Part shown: piece after piece, positions 29,265 through 42,766 of the stretch
Position numbering within the stretch: position 1 is the first letter of the stretch
Layout of the letters: every line of letters starts with the position of its first letter
Assembly: GCF_001661345.1 (NCBI RefSeq)
Contig: NW_017962913.1
Coordinates: 1,183,428 to 1,247,427 of the forward strand
Source of the DNA: Ascoidea rubescens DSM 1968
Taxonomy: Eukaryota; Ascomycota; Saccharomycetes; Ascoideales; Ascoideaceae
Reading direction: 5' to 3'
Length of the DNA: 64,000 bases
Notes under the pieces: model-generated
What the model was told of the DNA's origin: nothing
The model's database searches: none
The model's input: the letters and a program-made list of their open reading frames with translations, nothing else
Position numbers and translations under genes: made by a program

Positions 29265-31562
29265 TCAATAGTCCAACTCCATATTAACTAAATTATTGTT
29301 AAAGGCACTGCTCACTTTGGTTGACATGTTTGCTGCTGCAAATCTTCTATCTCTTGCTTCTCTTTCCCTTCTTCGTTGATCTTCTATTAGTTTTTCTTTC
29401 ATCGATCTAATAGATATATTGAAAATAATTTCCACTTCTTTTTCGATTTGTTTTTCAATATCAATTTCGTTATCCAAATCACTTTTGTTTTTTTCCTCTA
29501 TTTTCTCTTCATCAACTGGTTCAAACAATTCGGGATTGGTTTTGATTAATTCAATCAGTTTATCAACAGTAGTTAGCTTCTCGTAATTTTCGCTGTACAA
29601 CACAGTCTGGTTTCTTGTCAAAAAATCTCGAAATTCTAAATATTCAACTTCTTTCTTGTTTTTTATATTCTCATAAAATTTATTGAATTTAATTGAATTT
29701 AATTTGTTAAGACTATCATTTGCTTCTTTATAGCAACAATTTGCTAAAAAATTTCCAAAAATCCCCTTTCTTTCCAAATACCTATTAATCACATTTTTCT
29801 TAATTTTGAATACATCACTGATTTCTTCATTTATCAAAATCTCATAAATCAATCCAATATCTTTTTCTTTTATATTTTTAGTTTTTTCATTTTCCGATAT
29901 CAATTTTAGAAAATATTCTTTGATATTAACCATATTAAATCTTAGCGTGTTTTTATTTATCAATTTGAAGTTTTTCTCCAACAACAAATTAAAAACAATA
30001 TCTTTTTGGGCCCTTAAATTTACAGTTTTTTCTTCAACTACATCCAAAAATAATTCCAATGGCGTAGATCCATTGCGGCCACATAATTCAATAAATGCTG
30101 GTTCATCTTTAATCAATAAATGAAAATCTTTAAATTTAGTATTGACATCAATCATATTGTCTCCAGAACTGTATTTTTTTAATATTTGATTTTTAAAATT
30201 ATCTCTAGCAATTCTATCTTTTCTATAGTTAATTTTGTCAATTTTTTTAATTTTATTTTCAAATTCCATTTGGATTTCTTTAAATATTTCTTCATAAGTA
30301 TTTAACAAATCCAATTGAGTCAAGATTTTAAAATTTTTATTTTCTTTAAATCTTGCATCGCTTTCAATATAATTTAAAACAAATTTCCAATTATTTTTAA
30401 TATTGATAATGTCTCTTTTAACTAAATTGACTTTGAAATAATCTTTTAGTTCAGAAATCGCCTGTTTTTTTAATTCATTTTTAGCTTTAGATTGTTCGTT
30501 TCTTAGCTCGCTTATAAAATTATCAAAACATGTTTTTTTTTCTTTTTCAGAAATAATAGAGTGCAAATAAATTGGTTCATCTTGAATCAACCTTTTGATT
30601 GTTTTCCATCTTGAATAATAAAAAATCTTGCCCTCTTCTTTATAATTGTTTAACATATTTAAAAAAGCTTTATTAAACTTCTCCTTGGAATTATTTTCCG
30701 CCATTAATTCTTCTTCTGTTCTGTTAATTAAATATTCATGAAATAGTCTTTGTCTATCTAATGAGTTATCGATTATCCAGTATCTTTTGTCATTAATAAA
30801 TTTTTCCATAATTTGTTTGAATGACCATGTTGCGTCCACTTTATTTTCCCTTAACATTAACGTGTATTTAGTTTTGCCATCATCATTATAGACAATGGAG
30901 CTTGAAATATTAAGTAACTCATTTTTATCTTTAAACAAATTTAACAATTCTGCTTGAAAATCTCGCTCTTTTGTTACTTTATTTTCCTTTTTCTCTATGC
31001 CACTAGTTTCCAGAATATGGTTGTTGTTTTCAGTTGTAATCTGATCGTTTTCCTTTTTAACAAACACATTTCCATTGTTTCCCTTTGCCTTCTTATTGAC
31101 ATGTAAAAGATTTTCATTGTCATTTTCTCCTTCTTCTTCCACACCAACCCTTTTTTCTGCCGAAGATATATTTCCCAAGTGCAATATCTGCTCTTGTTCC
31201 CTTTCAGATAGTGAAATAGTCTGAGGAATTGCAGTTGTTTGGGATTGCGATTGCTGCTGTTTTTCTTTCTGGATCTTTTGAACTGCAAATTTTACCTCCT
31301 CTGGAAATTCCCAGGTAGTGACCTTGGTGACTTTATTGTAATAGTATGGCTTGTTGTTGTTTTGAGCAGACAAATACTTCTTCCAGTTTGAATCCACCAA
31401 TGCCTGGTCGATTATTGAATCATCATAGGAAACAACATTGGGCACAACTGGACCCAGAGACGAAGATTGGGGTTTTGTCCAGGAAGTCGCTCTGGTAATT
31501 GTGTTGTAGTAATATGTTCTTCCCTGGGGATCTTTCAAATCTTTCCACTCCAGACTATCCAT
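29265..31562 (-). CDS. PRP40: U1 snRNP protein Prp40 (WW and FF domains)
   Basis: 765 residues (S. cerevisiae Prp40 is 583). Prp40 is a U1 snRNP component that bridges the 5' splice site with branch-point factors. It has two N-terminal WW domains: about 3-33 (LEWKDLKDPQGRTYYYNTIT, with SWTKP) and about 57-90 (WKKYLSAQNNNKPYYYNKVT, with TWEFP). A Gln/Lys-rich linker follows, then FF-domain repeats from about residue 205 (FQAELLNLFKDKNELLN, FNKAFLNMLNNYKEEGKIFY, YRKDRIARDNFKNQILKKYS). The C-terminus is coiled-coil-like and ends in an Arg-rich segment (EDQRRREREARDRRFAAANM). It is divergent from PRP3. Confidence 0.95.
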   Translation of the reverse strand: MDSLEWKDLKDPQGRTYYYNTITRATSWTKPQSSSLGPVVPNVVSYDDSIIDQALVDSNWKKYLSAQNNNKPYYYNKVTKVTTWEFPEEVKFAVQKIQKEKQQQSQSQTTAIPQTISLSEREQEQILHLGNISSAEKRVGVEEEGENDNENLLHVNKKAKGNNGNVFVKKENDQITTENNNHILETSGIEKKENKVTKERDFQAELLNLFKDKNELLNISSSIVYNDDGKTKYTLMLRENKVDATWSFKQIMEKFINDKRYWIIDNSLDRQRLFHEYLINRTEEELMAENNSKEKFNKAFLNMLNNYKEEGKIFYYSRWKTIKRLIQDEPIYLHSIISEKEKKTCFDNFISELRNEQSKAKNELKKQAISELKDYFKVNLVKRDIINIKNNWKFVLNYIESDARFKENKNFKILTQLDLLNTYEEIFKEIQMEFENKIKKIDKINYRKDRIARDNFKNQILKKYSSGDNMIDVNTKFKDFHLLIKDEPAFIELCGRNGSTPLELFLDVVEEKTVNLRAQKDIVFNLLLEKNFKLINKNTLRFNMVNIKEYFLKLISENEKTKNIKEKDIGLIYEILINEEISDVFKIKKNVINRYLERKGIFGNFLANCCYKEANDSLNKLNSIKFNKFYENIKNKKEVEYLEFRDFLTRNQTVLYSENYEKLTTVDKLIELIKTNPELFEPVDEEKIEEKNKSDLDNEIDIEKQIEKEVEIIFNISIRSMKEKLIEDQRRREREARDRRFAAANMSTKVSSAFNNNLVNMELDY

Positions 31563-31739
31563 TCTACAATTTAATGATTATTGGTGCTAACAACCAAAGT
31601 CTTTTACTGGCTTACTGGCAAAAAGCAGTTGTTTCAATAGCGATCAGCTCAATTTTTTTTTCCAGAATCCGCGCATCGAACAAAAAACTAATTCTAATTA
31701 TGATTGATTAAAATCTGGAATTGCAATAATCTGATAACA
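31563..31739. promoter_or_regulatory. Shared divergent promoter PRP40 / PRP3
   Basis: 177 bp separate the start codons of two spliceosome genes transcribed in opposite directions. A T-run lies at 31652-31661. A short upstream in-frame ATG at 31704 would add 12 residues to Prp3. I chose 31740 because MSSRKREYF gives the usual basic Arg/Ser start. Confidence 0.6.
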
Positions 31740-33422
31740 ATGAGCTCGAGAAAAAGAGAGTATTTTAAATCTGACAGCAGTCGAAGCAGCAGAAAAAGGC
31801 TCAGATTTGACTACAATTCAAGAAACAGCGACAGAAGCAGCACTAAAAATGACGATAGAAGCAGAACAATCTCCACTGCACAAGACGATGCCTTTACAAA
31901 GCCAAAAGCCAAAATCCAAAGTCTCAACAGTTCAAGAGACTCTCTTTCAAGTTCAAAGCCCAAGTATATATATCCTGCGAGCAATGATTCGAAGCAAAAG
32001 AAATCCACTTTTGCTGAAAGAATTGCAGAAAGAAGAAGACTACTCAATGGAGAAGGCGAATCACCATCTGAGACTGCAAGACCCTTGGGTTTAAATGTCG
32101 AGTTACATCCTTTATTAAGGGAATCTATCGTACTGAAGAGCGAAAATACGAGTTTTACTGAGAATGAGAATGCAAAGATAAAAAATGCAAAGCTTCAGCA
32201 GAAATTGAGACCTGGTGTGTCAAAATTTGATTTGAATCCCTATTTTGATCCCAATGATTTTCAGGTCAAGGACCCCTCGATGAAGAAAAAAAAGAGGCAA
32301 TTGGTATTTAATGAAAAAGGGAAATACATTGATAAAGCTATACAAATACGAAAAGAAATTGAGGAAAAACAGCAAAGGGAAAAGGAGTTACTTGAACGAA
32401 AATTGGATACTGTAAACAACCCAATTGAAAGCTTGGGTGAATCAAATTATCAGCCTAAGAAACCTCCTTTGGTTGAATGGTGGGATTATCCTATTTTATT
32501 ACCCAATACAACTTATAATGACTTGAAATTTGATGAAGAGAGTAAAGAACTTGTCAATTTGTCTGAAAAAATAAAGAGCGAAAATATAACTCACTATGTG
32601 CAACATCCAATACCAATAAACGCCCCTTGGGAGAAACACTTGCCACCAATGAAACCATTATATTTGACCAAGAAAGAAATCAAAAGAATGCGAAAAAACA
32701 GAAGACAGGAAATATACAAGGATAAACAAGACAAAATTAAATTGGGTCTTGAGCCTGCTCCACCTCCAAAGGTCAAGTTAAAGAATTTAATGAATGTGTT
32801 GACAAATGAAGCTATAAAAGACCCAACTTTGGTTGAAATGAAAGTTAAAAGAGATATTGAATTGAGAAAATTGAATCATTTTAAAGCCAATGAAGATAGA
32901 AAACTATCTTCAGAACAAAAAATGGAAAAGTTCATGACAAAATTAGAAAATGACAAAAACTATAACGGTTATTTTACAAATGTTTACAAAATCTCGAAAT
33001 TGATTCATCCTAAGCATAAATTTTTAGTTAACGTCAATGCCACTCAATTAAATTTGTTAGGCATTGGAATAATCGTTAAAAACGAATTTTCTTTAGTAAT
33101 AGTAGAAGGTGGAAATAAAGGCATTAGGTTCTTCCAAAACTTAATGTTGAACAGAATTAAATGGGAGGAAAATGTTGAACCCAAAAAAAAAGTCGAGACA
33201 GCAAAAGAAAACAGAAAAAGTAAAAAAACAAGTGAAAGTGATCTCAAAATTGAAGATTTAACAGGAAATAAATGCGAATTAATTTGGAAAGGTCAAATTA
33301 AGGATTTTCATTTTAAAAAATGGTCCTTGCACGAAGTAAAATCTGAAGACGACGCAATAAATTTATTACAAGCATATAATGCTGATAACTATTGGCGAGA
33401 AGCAAAATCCAGTAATGCATAA
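31740..33422 (+). CDS. PRP3: U4/U6 snRNP protein Prp3
   Basis: 560 residues from ATG 31740 (S. cerevisiae Prp3 is 469). Prp3 binds the U4/U6 duplex in the tri-snRNP. An Arg/Ser-rich N-terminus is followed by the PRP3 domain. Its blocks are RPGVSKFDLNPYFDPNDF, RQLVFNEKGKYIDKAIQIR, LVEWWDYPILLP, HYVQHPIPINAPWEKHLPPM, YLTKKEIKRMRKNRRQEIYK and KVKLKNLMNVLTNEAIKDPT. The C-terminal ferredoxin-like DUF1115 region binds U6 (NATQLNLLGIGIIVKNEFSL, VIVEGGNKGIRFFQNLMLNR). Complete. Confidence 0.96.
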   Translation: MSSRKREYFKSDSSRSSRKRLRFDYNSRNSDRSSTKNDDRSRTISTAQDDAFTKPKAKIQSLNSSRDSLSSSKPKYIYPASNDSKQKKSTFAERIAERRRLLNGEGESPSETARPLGLNVELHPLLRESIVLKSENTSFTENENAKIKNAKLQQKLRPGVSKFDLNPYFDPNDFQVKDPSMKKKKRQLVFNEKGKYIDKAIQIRKEIEEKQQREKELLERKLDTVNNPIESLGESNYQPKKPPLVEWWDYPILLPNTTYNDLKFDEESKELVNLSEKIKSENITHYVQHPIPINAPWEKHLPPMKPLYLTKKEIKRMRKNRRQEIYKDKQDKIKLGLEPAPPPKVKLKNLMNVLTNEAIKDPTLVEMKVKRDIELRKLNHFKANEDRKLSSEQKMEKFMTKLENDKNYNGYFTNVYKISKLIHPKHKFLVNVNATQLNLLGIGIIVKNEFSLVIVEGGNKGIRFFQNLMLNRIKWEENVEPKKKVETAKENRKSKKTSESDLKIEDLTGNKCELIWKGQIKDFHFKKWSLHEVKSEDDAINLLQAYNADNYWREAKSSNA

Positions 33423-33539
33423 ATTTTGTATTTAATTTTTTTTATTTCGTTTTTGTTTTAAAAGAAAAGAAAAAAAAAATATTGATTGAACATTTTTCTA
33501 TTAAGAGTTTATTTGTTTTTTTATATTTTTTCAGCAAAA

Positions 33540-34472
33540 CTAGTGCCATTTGATTGGTGATAATTTGCTGTGTGTTAGTGGTTTTAGAAACATAAAAAAC
33601 CCAATAGCACCACCTATCAATAAAAGATAATAAACCGTTTTCATTGAGGTCCTATTTGAAGAAGGCTTGAAACTTGGAAATCCCATATAGTTGCAAAAAG
33701 AATGAACAACAAAACAGCTCCAAACATTGCCCATTCTTAAAAATACATAATTTGTGAAAATACCAAACAAAGACGTGTAGGCGAACTGGGCTAAACAGAC
33801 TTTAACGATGAACAGCTTTTTATAGGTACTTGTGCTGTAAAGCTCATACCCATGGTGCAAGTGAGCAACACCAAAGTATAATGGTGTCACGAATATTAGC
33901 ACATCCAACCCAATTTTATTTAGTGGATACAAACAACCCAATATACAACTTGTGTAAACAATTTCTTCGGTAAATGGCCCAACAATAACGTTTCTAAAAC
34001 CCCAGATGTTGCGTGTTTCTAAATAGAAATTCCTGATAATATTTGTTCTTCTTCCAAATTGATTCTTTTGCAAAACAACGTAATCAAATAGAGGACCAGC
34101 AAATAGAATAACTACAAGAAGCAAGCTTTTAGCAGTATTGTTCATAAACACAAAAACGTAATCAATTCTGAAAATAAAGGCATCGTGGGTGTACTTCAAG
34201 CCAGGAATTATTCCCAAAACACTAATACCATGGACTATGTTATGGACCACTTTGAAGTATGTCAAGATAACTGGCAATGCTGCAATCCAAAACAACGACA
34301 ATATCAGCACTTTTTTGATTCTTGTTCTCACAGCTATAGGGTCGTTTCTTGTTGCTGGTGGTTCTCCTGCTGCTACTCTGGACCTGGGAACAACATACAA
34401 CACCAACACGTAGGAAACAGCTATGAGAAAGGACAAGCAGTAAGCGAAAGTCGTGGTGTATTTTATTCTCAT
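33540..34472 (-). CDS. RCE1: CAAX prenyl protease 2 (Rce1)
   Basis: 310 residues (S. cerevisiae Rce1 is 315). It is an intramembrane ER protease that removes the AAX tripeptide from farnesylated and geranylgeranylated proteins such as Ras and a-factor. The active-site signature of the ABI/CAAX family is intact: Glu169-Glu170 in VIVGPFTEEIVYTSC, His204 in PLYFGVAHLHHGYE, and His257 with Asn261 in VVHSFCNYMGFP. About seven to eight hydrophobic segments are visible. The family order and length suggest a complete, active enzyme. Confidence 0.95.
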   Translation of the reverse strand: MRIKYTTTFAYCLSFLIAVSYVLVLYVVPRSRVAAGEPPATRNDPIAVRTRIKKVLILSLFWIAALPVILTYFKVVHNIVHGISVLGIIPGLKYTHDAFIFRIDYVFVFMNNTAKSLLLVVILFAGPLFDYVVLQKNQFGRRTNIIRNFYLETRNIWGFRNVIVGPFTEEIVYTSCILGCLYPLNKIGLDVLIFVTPLYFGVAHLHHGYELYSTSTYKKLFIVKVCLAQFAYTSLFGIFTNYVFLRMGNVWSCFVVHSFCNYMGFPSFKPSSNRTSMKTVYYLLLIGGAIGFFMFLKPLTHSKLSPIKWH

Positions 34473-34843
34473 TTTGAACTCAGCAGTTGTCTCAGCAGAT
34501 AATTGTATTCCAGCAAGGTCTTCTATGAACAGCTGTGCAGTTATTCTGAAGTTGTTTTGTGATTGCTCGTTAAAAGTCTAAACGGCCAGATCAAAGAATA
34601 CCAGATTCTGCGTATGCTGTTTATGCTGTTTATGCTGATATTGTTTTGCTGCTTAAAAGTGTTTTAGGGCAGTCAAAGCACATAATTGTAGAGAAAGAGT
34701 CTAGATCCCCATTTAGAGCTAGGTCTGTCGATGTCCAGAGCCTGAATTACACTTCTACAAAGTACTGGACGTTAAGCTGAAAAAAATAAATTGGAATGAT
34801 GAGATGTATACAACTAGTTTACAAAAAATCATAACTAAGTGGA
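34473..34843. other. Spacer: RCE1 promoter and PRT1 3' region
   Basis: 371 bp. Three TTTATGCTG-type units (TATGCTGTTTATGCTGTTTATGCTG, about 34614-34638) are the only structure noted. No gene seen. Confidence 0.5.
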
Positions 34844-37078
34844 CTATTCGATTATTTCTTCCGTTTCTTCGATAATTTCTTCTTTAATCTCTTCAATAAT
34901 TTCCTCTTCTATAGGTTCTTCGACAGGTTTGACACCCAATCTTGCCAATTTTTCATGAGCATTTTCTCTCCATGATCTCCATTCTTCCAATAAGCCACGA
35001 CGTTTCAAAATCAATTCTCTTGTAGCTTCACTGGCCTCCATAGCATCAATTTCATCGAATTGAGCAGAATATTCACGCAATTGTTTACGTACTTTTCTCT
35101 TATTGTTGGCAGTTAATAATGATGCCGGTCTGGGTCTCCATTGGAAATCTTTAAAGTTGTCAATCAATTCAGCCTTGAGAAGATGCCCTGAAAAATCATA
35201 AAGTTTATAACCATTCTCTACAGGATGTCTCCATATTGAAGACCAACCGGCAACAAAACGTCCAGAAGGATCCCATGCAAGATCTACTAAACCAAAATGT
35301 TCAGCAAATCCAATTTGCTTTACATTAGCCTGAACAACTTTGTTGCTTTTGTTTTCGTTATCAGTTAGACCTTTATTTTCAACATAATCAAAATCAAAAA
35401 ATTCAATTTCTGGTTTTGAAGGTAAAATTGTAGCTACTAAAACAAATCTCCCAGCTGGAGACCAGAAAATAGTATTTGAACGTTTTTTGCTCAAAGATTT
35501 GACGGCTTGATATTTTTTAAATTGAGCCACAGGAGGAGCAATTCCTCCTTTTCTTTTATTTAATAGAGAAGCGTTAATCTTAACCTTTTCAACTTCAGGT
35601 GCATAAAATGACACAGTATTTTTAGGTAATGGATTGTCATCGGCTTGTCCTGGAGTAGAAATTGTTACAAATCTTTCACCCTTTGGTTCCCAAGCAAAAT
35701 TTGTGACCAAATCTTCAACATCAAGATTTTCAACAGGAATATCCTTTCCAGTTAATTGGAAAAACTTAAAATTAGTAAATAAAGTCTTTCTAGATTTAGT
35801 ATGACGATCAACTTTACAACATAAATATTTCCCTTCACTTTGCCAATGAATTTTACAATCTGATACAGAAAAAACATTGACAGCTCTTAGAACTTTTTTT
35901 GTAGGAATTTCCATTATAGCTACTCTAGCAGGTTGATTTTCCAGTTCAGGAGTCCAATAAGCTAGAATGTTTGATAATTCTTTAGTTTTTTTATTTATTT
36001 CTAAAGGAACACCGGTTGGAGCCCATTCAAAATCAACTATATCAGGCACTTTAATGATTTGTTTACCTAATAATTCCATAGTTTCAGAATCATAAACTGC
36101 AATAGCACCTGGTCCAGCTCTTGCACAGTATTTATCGTCATGACTCCATTTAATAAGGGGCCAAGGTAGTTTTTTAGAACTTTGTAATGCTGTAGGTAAA
36201 GCAAATGTTTTTTTGGGCAATTCAGTTAAAATATCCCAGATTACTAACTGGTTGCCTTCATCTTTGGGCAAAAATGGGAAATTTGCTCTATTTGCATGAT
36301 CTTCAGGAGGTAAAGTAATTGGATCAGGAGATAAAGTTACTAGATATTTTTCATTTGGCGAGATATCAATTAATCTGACATTAGGATGGAAAAATCTACC
36401 TATTTTATCAAACTCGGATCTACCCCAAGATTGAACACCTTGAGGGTGAATTGAAAATAAAAATGATCCCAATGGAGAAAACTTCACAAAAGTACTTGTC
36501 CAATTAGATCTTGGTGGAACAACAGGTGAAGAATTGTTAAGTTTATTGTTCCAAAACACGCCAACTGTATCATCTCTGTGCAATAAAAATTGATCACGAC
36601 CAGCCTTATCTTTCAACCACGATCTAATATATTCAGATTCTTGGAATGGCGGAATTTTAGGTTCTTTGAAAGTGCTGGTTAATTCAGTATTTCCATATCT
36701 ATCAATGTCAGACAATTTATTTAAAAACAAACGATGCTTAGCATCCAATTTTTTACCATTCAATCTTTTTATAGCAATTTCAGCTACTGAGGGATTTTCA
36801 AATTGGACAAAACACCAACCCTTTGATCTGCCCTTTTCATCGGCAGGAATATGGAAAGATGAGTTTTCGTGGAGCTTGCAACCAATAGAGGTAAACAACT
36901 TTGTCAAGACCTTTTGCAAGACAGGAAACTTGGTCTTTGGAGCGATTGGAATACCATCGATAACAACGTAGTTATCAGCATAGGAGTTCTGCTCAACTTT
37001 GTATTTTTCCTCTAGATCAGAGTAGTCGATATCGTCCAAATCAAGGAGACTGATATCAATTTCATCATTAACAGCCAT
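34844..37078 (-). CDS. PRT1: Translation initiation factor eIF3 subunit b (Prt1)
   Basis: 744 residues (S. cerevisiae Prt1 is 763). A core eIF3 subunit in 43S recruitment and scanning. An N-terminal acidic stretch precedes an RRM at about 38-122 (YVVIDGIPIAPKTKFPVLQK, GRSKGWCFVQFENPSVAEIA). A WD40-like nine-bladed propeller follows (TFVKFSPLGSFLFSIHPQGV, GWSSIWRHPVENGYKLYDFS). The C-terminal helix contacts other eIF3 subunits (LKRRGLLEEWRSWRENAHEK). The end is a Glu/Ile-rich repeat (EEIIEEIKEEIIEETEE). Codon use is strongly biased and lacks CTG where I checked. Confidence 0.98.
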   Translation of the reverse strand: MAVNDEIDISLLDLDDIDYSDLEEKYKVEQNSYADNYVVIDGIPIAPKTKFPVLQKVLTKLFTSIGCKLHENSSFHIPADEKGRSKGWCFVQFENPSVAEIAIKRLNGKKLDAKHRLFLNKLSDIDRYGNTELTSTFKEPKIPPFQESEYIRSWLKDKAGRDQFLLHRDDTVGVFWNNKLNNSSPVVPPRSNWTSTFVKFSPLGSFLFSIHPQGVQSWGRSEFDKIGRFFHPNVRLIDISPNEKYLVTLSPDPITLPPEDHANRANFPFLPKDEGNQLVIWDILTELPKKTFALPTALQSSKKLPWPLIKWSHDDKYCARAGPGAIAVYDSETMELLGKQIIKVPDIVDFEWAPTGVPLEINKKTKELSNILAYWTPELENQPARVAIMEIPTKKVLRAVNVFSVSDCKIHWQSEGKYLCCKVDRHTKSRKTLFTNFKFFQLTGKDIPVENLDVEDLVTNFAWEPKGERFVTISTPGQADDNPLPKNTVSFYAPEVEKVKINASLLNKRKGGIAPPVAQFKKYQAVKSLSKKRSNTIFWSPAGRFVLVATILPSKPEIEFFDFDYVENKGLTDNENKSNKVVQANVKQIGFAEHFGLVDLAWDPSGRFVAGWSSIWRHPVENGYKLYDFSGHLLKAELIDNFKDFQWRPRPASLLTANNKRKVRKQLREYSAQFDEIDAMEASEATRELILKRRGLLEEWRSWRENAHEKLARLGVKPVEEPIEEEIIEEIKEEIIEETEEIIE

Positions 37079-37554
37079 GCTGTGCTATGTGTTATATCTG
37101 CCTGTAGGTATACTGGCCCTAATGTCTCTGTCTCCAACAACAATTGTCTGATCTGTTGTGTTTTAAAAAATTTCAGTGCTTTCCTCAAAGAAATCCAGCA
37201 CCAAAAAGAAAAATTTTCAATGTGGAAAAAAAAGGCCGGGTAAAAATAGCCGAGGCACGTGCAAAATGCTTCCTGTGCTGTGTGTGCTGCTCGGGCCATC
37301 AGAAATGGCGACTATAGTATAATATACATTAAATTACATAGAAGGATAAAAAGCATAACAGGTGGTCTAAGAAATAGCGTGAAAAAAATAAACAACCAGT
37401 CCCCAACCCCAAAACTTGGAGAAAACTATTATTAAAATTATTGAAATTAAATGATAAAAATCTCAGAAAATCAAGGTGATTGAGACAAAATAAAATGCAG
37501 ATGGAAATAAAAACAAAAATATAAAGATCGTGGTTGTAACAACTTGATAACTGA
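37079..37554. other. Spacer: PRT1 promoter and SET2 3' region
   Basis: 476 bp. PRT1 upstream elements are GAAAAATTTTC at about 37209-37219 (RRPE-like) and CACGTG at 37256-37261. The distal half is AT-rich SET2 3' flank with no gene. Confidence 0.55.
37256..37261. promoter_or_regulatory. CACGTG E-box upstream of PRT1
   Basis: Perfect CACGTG about 180 bp upstream of the PRT1 ATG, with an RRPE-like GAAAAATTTTC about 40 bp nearer. The combination fits a translation-apparatus promoter in a yeast where Cbf1 acts on such genes; the regulator assignment is inference. Confidence 0.5.
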
Positions 37555-40554
<3,000 letters not shown>

Positions 40555-41125
40555 TTTGCAGTTATTAATGGAGTGCAGTCGTCGACAAGTGATAAAAACA
40601 AGAGAGGATTTCAGTTGGCTAACAAAAATTTTAATACACTACCATTTTGAATACCATCATTTTTCACATATTGGCCGAAATACTCACAAAACGGGCAGAA
40701 GTGAGCCGGAAATGAGTCGGAAATTTACAGGAGATTCACAGGAATGACAACAGTCCCGGTTAGAACAGACCCCTCTACTCCAGGGTCTTGCTGCACTTGT
40801 CACGCGGGAACACGTGATTGTTCGCTGGCCACAGCTGGCGAACATAACGCGTGACCGCACTCATCGTTTGCGAACACCAGCTCCTGTGGGAAGTCGTGCT
40901 GAACACGGCTGGGCCATATATTGAAAGCAGCTAACAATTGCAATGCTTTACAAGTTACCATCGCCCAATTTAACCACTTAAAACTTATGGTAAAATTTTC
41001 TGATTTGCTGAAAATTCATTCAATCTTTTGTTAAATGCTAGCTTGATCTTCTCTGCACTGTCCTCACTCCTTCAGCTACTCTCCTCTACCTCTCTTTATC
41101 CTTTGTCTCGTTTTTATGCTCCAAC
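40555..41125. other. Divergent promoter SET2 / CBK1
   Basis: 571 bp with a GC-richer core (about 40740-40915). The core holds CACGTG at 40811-40816, an ACGCGT (MCB-type) at 40847-40852, and an inverted repeat TGTTCGC/GCGAACA at 40819-40844. A third GCGAACA lies at 40870-40876. The CBK1-proximal part is a C/T-rich 5' leader. Confidence 0.6.
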
Positions 41126-42766
41126 ATGAATAATTACTCCTCTGAATCCACCTTGGCTGCTAATACCGCTATGAACGCAGCAATAGGTGCTTCATCTAAC
41201 AACACCAGCACCATCTCAGCTTCCAACAGCAGCAACTCCAGTTCTTCTACCTCAAATAATCCCAGTAGCAAAAGCAAATACGTCTATTTTGTTAGGAAAA
41301 CTGACAACATTCCCAAGAACACTTTAGAAAAAGCTGCCTCCACCAAGTTGAAAATTGAAGACTTCTACAAGAAATCTGTCCAACACGCTATAGAAAGAAA
41401 TAAAAGAAAAATAGCCTTGGAAAATGAGTTTCTAAACGACATTTCTGTTGCAAAAAAAAATAGAGAAGCAAAGCTATTACTAAACAAGGAGACTCAATTT
41501 ATCAGATTAAGAAGAACCAAACTAACGCTAAACGATTTCAGAACCATCAAAGTCATTGGAAAGGGTGCCTTTGGTGAAGTCAGATTGGTTCAAAAAATTG
41601 ATACTGGAAAAGTCTATGCAATGAAAACTTTATTGAAATCTGAAATGTCTAAAAAAGACCAACTAGCCCATGTTAAAGCTGAAAGAGATGTCTTGGCCGG
41701 AACTGATTCTGAATGGATTGTCTCTTTAGTATACTCTTTCCAAGATTTTCAATATCTTTATCTTATAATGGAATTTTTACCTGGTGGTGATTTAATGACC
41801 ATGTTGATTCGATGGGATGTCTTTACTGAAGACATTACCAGATTTTATATGGCTGAATGTGTCTTAGCAATAGAAGTCATCCACAAATTAGGCTACATCC
41901 ATAGAGATATCAAGCCTGATAACATTCTTATAGATATTAAGGGACATATCAAATTATCCGATTTTGGTCTAGCAACTGGTTTCCACAAGACCCATGATTC
42001 AAACTATTATAAAAAACTATTAGGAGGAATTGTACCTGAAAATGCTAATATAAATACCAATACAAATATAAATTCTCAGAACACTAACTTTTTATCTCCA
42101 TCAAATACAAACTCGAGAAATTCCGTAATGGTTGATGCAATCCATTTGACAATGAAAGAGCAAATGCAAACTTGGAGAAAATCCAGAAGATTAATGGCCT
42201 ACTCAACCGTTGGAACTCCTGATTATATAGCTCCTGAGATTTTCATTCATGAAGGTTATGGACAGGAATGTGATTGGTGGTCACTCGGAGCAATTATGTA
42301 TGAATGCTTAGTAGGATGGCCTCCTTTTTGTTCAGGTACACCTCATGAGACTTATAGAAAAATTTTGCATTGGAAAGAAACATTACAAATACCTGAAGAT
42401 GTTCATTTATCTCCAGAAGCCGAAGATTTAATTTTCAAATTATTAACCAACTCTGAGAACAGATTGGGTAGACATAATGGTGCACTTGATATCAAATCTC
42501 ATCCATTTTTCAGAGGCGTTAATTGGAAGACAATTAGACAAATTAAAGCACCTTTTATTCCCAAATTATCGAGTATTACAGATACAAGATTCTTCCCAAC
42601 TGATGATTTGGAAAATGTTCCAGATAGTCCATATTTAACAGCAGCTGCTGAACAAAGAGAGCAAAATAAACAAAATGGTGGCGATAGAAACGATATCAAA
42701 AATGAATTACCATTTATTGGCTATACATTTTCAAGATTTGATAAACTTGCAAGAAATGCTCTATAG
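41126..42766 (+). CDS. CBK1: NDR/LATS-family kinase Cbk1
   Basis: 546 residues. Cbk1 is the NDR kinase of the RAM network (polarised growth, cell separation, Ace2 control). After a short Ser/Asn-rich N-terminus comes the Mob2-binding region at about 60-130 ([20 protein letters not shown]). The kinase domain has GKGAFG (145-150), Lys167 in [16 protein letters not shown] (Asp261) and DFG (279-281). An NDR-type insertion before the activation site is Asn-rich. [15 protein letters not shown] follows. The hydrophobic motif [10 protein letters not shown] with its Thr ends the protein. It lacks the long Gln-rich N-terminus that makes S. cerevisiae Cbk1 756 residues. I found no CTG codon in it. Confidence 0.95.
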   Translation: MNNYSSESTLAANTAMNAAIGASSNNTSTISASNSSNSSSSTSNNPSSKSKYVYFVRKTDNIPKNTLEKAASTKLKIEDFYKKSVQHAIERNKRKIALENEFLNDISVAKKNREAKLLLNKETQFIRLRRTKLTLNDFRTIKVIGKGAFGEVRLVQKIDTGKVYAMKTLLKSEMSKKDQLAHVKAERDVLAGTDSEWIVSLVYSFQDFQYLYLIMEFLPGGDLMTMLIRWDVFTEDITRFYMAECVLAIEVIHKLGYIHRDIKPDNILIDIKGHIKLSDFGLATGFHKTHDSNYYKKLLGGIVPENANINTNTNINSQNTNFLSPSNTNSRNSVMVDAIHLTMKEQMQTWRKSRRLMAYSTVGTPDYIAPEIFIHEGYGQECDWWSLGAIMYECLVGWPPFCSGTPHETYRKILHWKETLQIPEDVHLSPEAEDLIFKLLTNSENRLGRHNGALDIKSHPFFRGVNWKTIRQIKAPFIPKLSSITDTRFFPTDDLENVPDSPYLTAAAEQREQNKQNGGDRNDIKNELPFIGYTFSRFDKLARNAL

